The notes under the pieces: generated by a model
What the model saw: only the letters and a program-made list of their open reading frames with translations
What the model was told of the DNA's origin: nothing
Databases searched by the model: none
Program-made: the position numbers and the translations under genes
DNA from: an uncultured Chlorobiaceae bacterium
GTDB taxonomy: Bacteria > Bacteroidota > Chlorobiia > Chlorobiales > Chlorobiaceae
Length of the DNA stretch: 64,000 bases
NCBI GenBank assembly: GCA_903895195.1
Contig: CAITSZ010000039.1
Span: 17,292-81,291 of the forward strand
Direction of reading: 5' to 3'
In this document: one piece after another, positions 60,125 through 64,000 of the stretch
Layout: every line of letters begins with the position of its first letter
Position numbering within the stretch: position 1 is the stretch's first letter

Positions 60125-61434
60125 AGCTTTGCCCACCAGTCCTGAAGTCCATCCAGAACTTTTTTCCATGCGACTCCGGATTCCTGCACTACAAGAACAT
60201 TATCAACCGGTGGCGGAGGAAGTTCTTTCGGCTCCTCTTTTTGGGTAGCGAAACTATGGTCCCCGGAGTAATTGCTTCCATAGACATGAGCCACTAGACC
60301 CATTACTGTAGCATCCATAGGGGTGTAGGGAGAGCCCTGTATACCTGCGGAACCAGCTTCCGGATAGCCGATACGAACGTCAAGACCAAAAACAAGACGG
60401 GCAAGCTCAGCCACTCCCGGCAAGAGCGCTCCTCCTCCCGTTAGAATGACACCGGCATTAATTTCTTCATAATAGCCCGAGGATATCACTGCGTCACGAA
60501 CAAGCTCGAAAATTTCCATCATTCTGGCCTCAATAATCATAGTCAGAGAACTCCTTGGAAATGTTCTCTCTGAATGACCCTCAGCGCCTTTTATCACGAT
60601 ATCCTCATCTTTGGCGTTCACTTGAGTAACGGCATAGCCATAGTGTAGTTTCAGCTCTTCAGCAATCTCTTCCAGCACCTCAGCTCCATGAGCTATATCA
60701 AGGGTAATGTCATTGGCGGCAACATTGATCACTTCGGAAAATTGAATAGCGCCTCGAAGGAAGACGGCAACTTCAGTGGTGCCTCCCCCGATATCGATGA
60801 CCAGGACACCACCATTCTTTTCCCGCTCTTTTATCACGGCCATACCCAACGCAACAGGCTTGAAGGTAAGTGAAGCTATCTTGAGTCCTGCCCTTTCAAC
60901 GCACTGGCGGATGTTGCGAATCCGGGTTTTCAAGCCAACCACGATATAGACTGAGCCTCTCATGGTGGTTCCAGCCATACCTATAGGATCAAGAAGCCTG
61001 TCCTGATCGTCAACGATAAATTCCTGGGGAATGACATGAATCACTTCATGATTGACATCCAAATTCTGGATATTGGCCTTCGCCTTTTCCATAAACCGAT
61101 GAACATCAGACTTATTTACAATACCAGACTGGTTGATGCTGATTTCAGAAGTGCTTTCAATACAATGGACATGCGCTCCCGAGAGAGCGACATTGACTCC
61201 GTGAATAATCAGAGAGGCCTCACGCTCAACATCTCCAACGGCAGCTTTGATAGAGGCAGATGTCTTGTTGATATTGACAACCGTTGCTCTCCTGAGGCCA
61301 TCTGAAGGGGACGAGCCTTTAGCGATTACTTTAAGTGTGCCGAATTCTTCTTTTTCAGCTACGACAATGCACACTCGTGTAGTTCCTATATCAAGGCCTA
61401 CTGCTCTATTGCTTTCGGGCATTAATTCCTGCAT
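60121..61434 (-). CDS. ftsA: Cell division protein FtsA
   Basis: AVGLDIGTTRVCIVVAE; VLVIDIGGGTTEVAVFLRGAI; LTGGGALLPGVAELA; C-terminal amphipathic VAWKKVLDGLQDWWAKL; ATGA overlap with recQ. Confidence 0.92.
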   Translation of the reverse strand: MQELMPESNRAVGLDIGTTRVCIVVAEKEEFGTLKVIAKGSSPSDGLRRATVVNINKTSASIKAAVGDVEREASLIIHGVNVALSGAHVHCIESTSEISINQSGIVNKSDVHRFMEKAKANIQNLDVNHEVIHVIPQEFIVDDQDRLLDPIGMAGTTMRGSVYIVVGLKTRIRNIRQCVERAGLKIASLTFKPVALGMAVIKEREKNGGVLVIDIGGGTTEVAVFLRGAIQFSEVINVAANDITLDIAHGAEVLEEIAEELKLHYGYAVTQVNAKDEDIVIKGAEGHSERTFPRSSLTMIIEARMMEIFELVRDAVISSGYYEEINAGVILTGGGALLPGVAELARLVFGLDVRIGYPEAGSAGIQGSPYTPMDATVMGLVAHVYGSNYSGDHSFATQKEEPKELPPPPVDNVLVVQESGVAWKKVLDGLQDWWAKL

Positions 61435-61454
61435 GATTTAAAAAAATATTCCAA

Positions 61455-61904
61455 TCAAGGGCGGGCGGGAATTGCCTCAGCCTTTTCTTTCACTACATTC
61501 GGCACACCAACTGCACCCGTGTAAAATACCACAAGAGATGCGGTTTCGCTGCCTGAATTATATCCGTTATGGAGAGTATTCATCACTTCAAGAATCGCAT
61601 CGCCTTTTTTAAATGTACAGATTTGGCCGCCTTTAATTTCGACGTCAAGCGTCCCTTCAAGCATGTAGGCATAAACCGGCACAGGATGTTGGTGCCAGCC
61701 GGTTGAACCTCCGGGAGGAACACGAACAACAAGAACCGTTACTTCAGGCTGAGCAGTTTGAAGATATTTGAGCGGAGCGCCGTTAGTTGTAAGCGATGAA
61801 GCATGAACCTTGGTCACCTCAACATTCTTATAGTCTTGAGCCCATACAGGGGTGTTCAGAATCAGTAAGAGGAAAACCAGAACAATACCATAACCCTTTT
61901 TCAT
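61455..61904 (-). CDS. Secreted cupin-domain protein
   Basis: Signal peptide; PPGGSTGWHQHPVPVYAYMLEGTLDVEIKGG. Confidence 0.87.
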   Translation of the reverse strand: MKKGYGIVLVFLLLILNTPVWAQDYKNVEVTKVHASSLTTNGAPLKYLQTAQPEVTVLVVRVPPGGSTGWHQHPVPVYAYMLEGTLDVEIKGGQICTFKKGDAILEVMNTLHNGYNSGSETASLVVFYTGAVGVPNVVKEKAEAIPARP

Positions 61905-62057
61905 GCAACATCCATTATTGGTTAAAATCCGCCTTGGCAAAAGCCCTTGTCATCGCAACTTCAGGAGAGCACCCGCTTAGCCCTGTCTTGATCTTTGATA
62001 ACATTACTGATTTCTCTGCCTTTGTAAGGTAACTGATAACCATTCTTTCTTTCAAAG

Positions 62058-62276
62058 ATGAAGATTAATTATTATCCGGATACCGATTCCTTATATATCG
62101 AACTTTCAGAACGTGAAAGTGCTGACAGTATTGAGATATCTGAAGGCATAGTACTCGACTACGACCAAGAAGGATCAATAGTCGGGATTGATATTGACAA
62201 CGCCCGAAAGAAAATCAATCTCAACGAGTTGATTCTCAATAAATTACCGCTCGACACTCAAAAACTATCCGCTTAA
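62058..62276 (+). CDS. DUF2283 family protein
   Basis: MKINYYPDTDSLYIELSERESADSIEISEGIVLDYDQEGSIVGIDIDNA. Confidence 0.87.
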   Translation: MKINYYPDTDSLYIELSERESADSIEISEGIVLDYDQEGSIVGIDIDNARKKINLNELILNKLPLDTQKLSA

Positions 62277-62290
62277 AAGGCCATAATACG

Positions 62291-63058
62291 CTATAGGATT
62301 TTAAGAAATCCTTTGGCACGATAAAATAGCCAACCGATCACTTCACGCAAAGCTGTTTCTGATTCAGCAAGAGAAGTTCCATTGGGCAGATAACTTAAAA
62401 TCGTTACCTCAGGAGTATCATCCGTGTGATAATCGACCCTGAAGGGAATAACCTTAAAGCCGGCCTGTTCAAATAGAAAACGAGCCCTTGGCATATGAAA
62501 GGCGCTTGTGACCAGGATAATCTTTTTTGGACTACCCTTTCCAATATTGAGCAACTTCCCTGCAGCTAAAGCCTCTTCTGCAGTATTACCCACTGTTTCT
62601 GTTAAACGGATAGCATGTTGAGGAACACCGAGCAAGAGAGCTCTTCTGGCTAATAATTCACCTTCAGGAACGCCGTGCGTATGCCATGGCATCTGACCAC
62701 GGGTAAAGACAATAACAGAAGCTTTCCTTGCTTTAAAAAGGTCGATGCCTCCTTCAAATCGATCAACAGCATCACCCCACTCTCCTAATGGAGCGCCATT
62801 ATTCTGGTGAAGCATTCCACTCAGCACCACAATGGCATCAGCCTTACCGATGGCACTGACCGGTGATCGCCTAAGTGGCCCTTCAACAAAGCGCATAAGC
62901 GCATCACTTACGATGGGTAGACTGAAGAGGCTGAGTACCAGAAGACCAGTCCAGAGGAACAGCCTTTTGCGCAAGAGAAGACCAGCTAGCAGGCAGAGGA
63001 GGCTGAATCCCAAGGGAAGGAGAAGGATTGGGAGGATTTTGTTGAAAAAAAGAATCAT
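62291..63058 (-). CDS. YdcF/SanA-like DUF218 family membrane protein
   Basis: ADAIVVLSGML; NTAEEALAAGKLL; ILVTSAFHMPRARFLFEQAG. Confidence 0.88.
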   Translation of the reverse strand: MILFFNKILPILLLPLGFSLLCLLAGLLLRKRLFLWTGLLVLSLFSLPIVSDALMRFVEGPLRRSPVSAIGKADAIVVLSGMLHQNNGAPLGEWGDAVDRFEGGIDLFKARKASVIVFTRGQMPWHTHGVPEGELLARRALLLGVPQHAIRLTETVGNTAEEALAAGKLLNIGKGSPKKIILVTSAFHMPRARFLFEQAGFKVIPFRVDYHTDDTPEVTILSYLPNGTSLAESETALREVIGWLFYRAKGFLKIL

Positions 63059-63062
63059 GAAA

Positions 63063-63239
63063 AGTTGGCAGTCTTTTAAGTGCTGAGAAAGAAAGTACTG
63101 AGTACTGAGTGCTGAGTGCTGAGAAAGAAAGTGCTGAGTGCTGAGTTAAGAAAGAAGTTGGCAGTCAGCAGTGGGCAGTTGGCAACTTTTTTTAGTGCTG
63201 AGTGCTGAGTTAAGAAAGAGAATCGTTGGCAGTTGGCAT
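63063..63239. repeat. Heptamer array, reverse orientation
   Basis: agtactgagtactgagtgctgagtgctgag...gtgctgagttaagaaagaagttggcagtcagcagtgggcagttggca. Confidence 0.9.
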
Positions 63240-63448
63240 AAATCAATGATGAATTTAGAACGTACTGACAGGTAAAATTATACACTTTTTTGGGTTATGG
63301 AAATGGACAAATTACACACTCAACCCGTGTTTTCAGCACTAAAATAGGGAAAAAAACAGTAAATATGGATTTTAATTCACGGGTATTTTACGTAGCTTTA
63401 ATAATGACGAGATTGATATTTATTCGCATTTAACAGCGGGATGATACG

Positions 63449-63817
63449 ATGAAACTACATCAAGGAAGGATTGACAGTTTGCTGGCGTTTATTGGAGAGG
63501 GAATGACTATTGATAGTGCCTGTTATGCTGTCGGGATCAGCAGGAAGACTTATTATTTATGGAGAGATCAGGGGAAAAAGGATTTGGAGAGTGGCACAAA
63601 GAGCCTGCAGCAAGAGCTTTTCGAGGGGGTACCCCAGGCTCAGGCACTGAACGAGTTGGCGCACCTTCGAATCATCATGGCGGCAGGCAAAAAAAACTGG
63701 AAAGCTTGCGCGTGGTATCTGGAACGTACTCGACCGGAGAGGTATGGAAGGCGGAAGCCGCTGCCATGGAATAAGGCTGAGGGTTTTGAGAGGGATGGAC
63801 TGGTGATCATAGGGTGA
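63449..63817 (+). CDS. Orphan HTH protein, phage terminase-small-subunit/helix-turn-helix-like
   Basis: GMTIDSACYAVGISRKTYYLWRDQGKKD; AWYLERTRPERYGRR. Confidence 0.6.
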   Translation: MKLHQGRIDSLLAFIGEGMTIDSACYAVGISRKTYYLWRDQGKKDLESGTKSLQQELFEGVPQAQALNELAHLRIIMAAGKKNWKACAWYLERTRPERYGRRKPLPWNKAEGFERDGLVIIG

Positions 63818-63871
63818 AAGAAAGTACTGAGAAAGACAGTGCTGAGTGGAAAGATAGTTCTGAGTGCTGAG
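63818..63871. repeat. Degenerate heptamer array
   Basis: aaagaaagtactgagaaagacagtgctgagtgg...ttctgagtgctgag. Confidence 0.65.
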
Positions 63872-63962
63872 GTCGTATGTTAAAAACAGGGGTATAAACT
63901 AAAGCCCCTCCGGAATTAAATTATCAGAGGACCTAACTCTTTTAACTCAACCCGGAGGAGCT

Positions 63963-64000
63963 ATGAAGCGCGCATTGAAAGATAATCAAGAAGCATTTGC
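63963..64000 (+). CDS. Start of an ORF truncated by the window end (MKRALKDNQEAFA...)
   Basis: Strong SD ggaggag followed by ATG; product not determinable. Confidence 0.4.
   Translation, partial: MKRALKDNQEAF

Noticed and set aside
63076-63285. ORF with FLTQHSALKKVANCPLLTANFFLNSALST
   Set aside because: Repeat-derived frame, same peptide motifs as other arrays

Overview
The window looks like a chromosomal segment from a green sulfur bacterium (Chlorobiaceae-like; inferred from gene content and protein style, not verified). Core genes include secA, purL, nnrD/E, alaC-like, tatC, coaE, sodB, rlmI-like, mreB, ftsA, recQ and murB. Between them are: (i) a complete-looking Hdr/Flx-type flavin electron-transfer operon (fused HdrCB, HdrA, MvhD/FlxD-like, FlxC/B/A-like) at 28.2-35.1 kb; (ii) an accessory zone at 12.6-20.2 kb with two toxin-antitoxin modules (RHH/ParE-RelE and MqsRA), a doubly truncated type I restriction R subunit, a GIY-YIG-like protein and an ImmA/IrrE fragment; (iii) a heptanucleotide tandem-repeat family (ACTGCCN and CAGCACT blocks with conserved linkers) at seven loci, bordering TA modules, a fatty-acid hydroxylase-like gene and an orphan HTH gene; (iv) two dispersed clusters of paralogous small secreted proteins; (v) a PAS hybrid kinase next to a CheB-CheR-PAS fusion; (vi) a possible RecQ / SSB-tailed DUF3127 / DnaQ-like exonuclease set; (vii) a MurB with an extra C-terminal CBM9-like domain. 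No rRNA, CRISPR array or convincing tRNA was seen. All family names come from motif recognition by eye; no database search was run.
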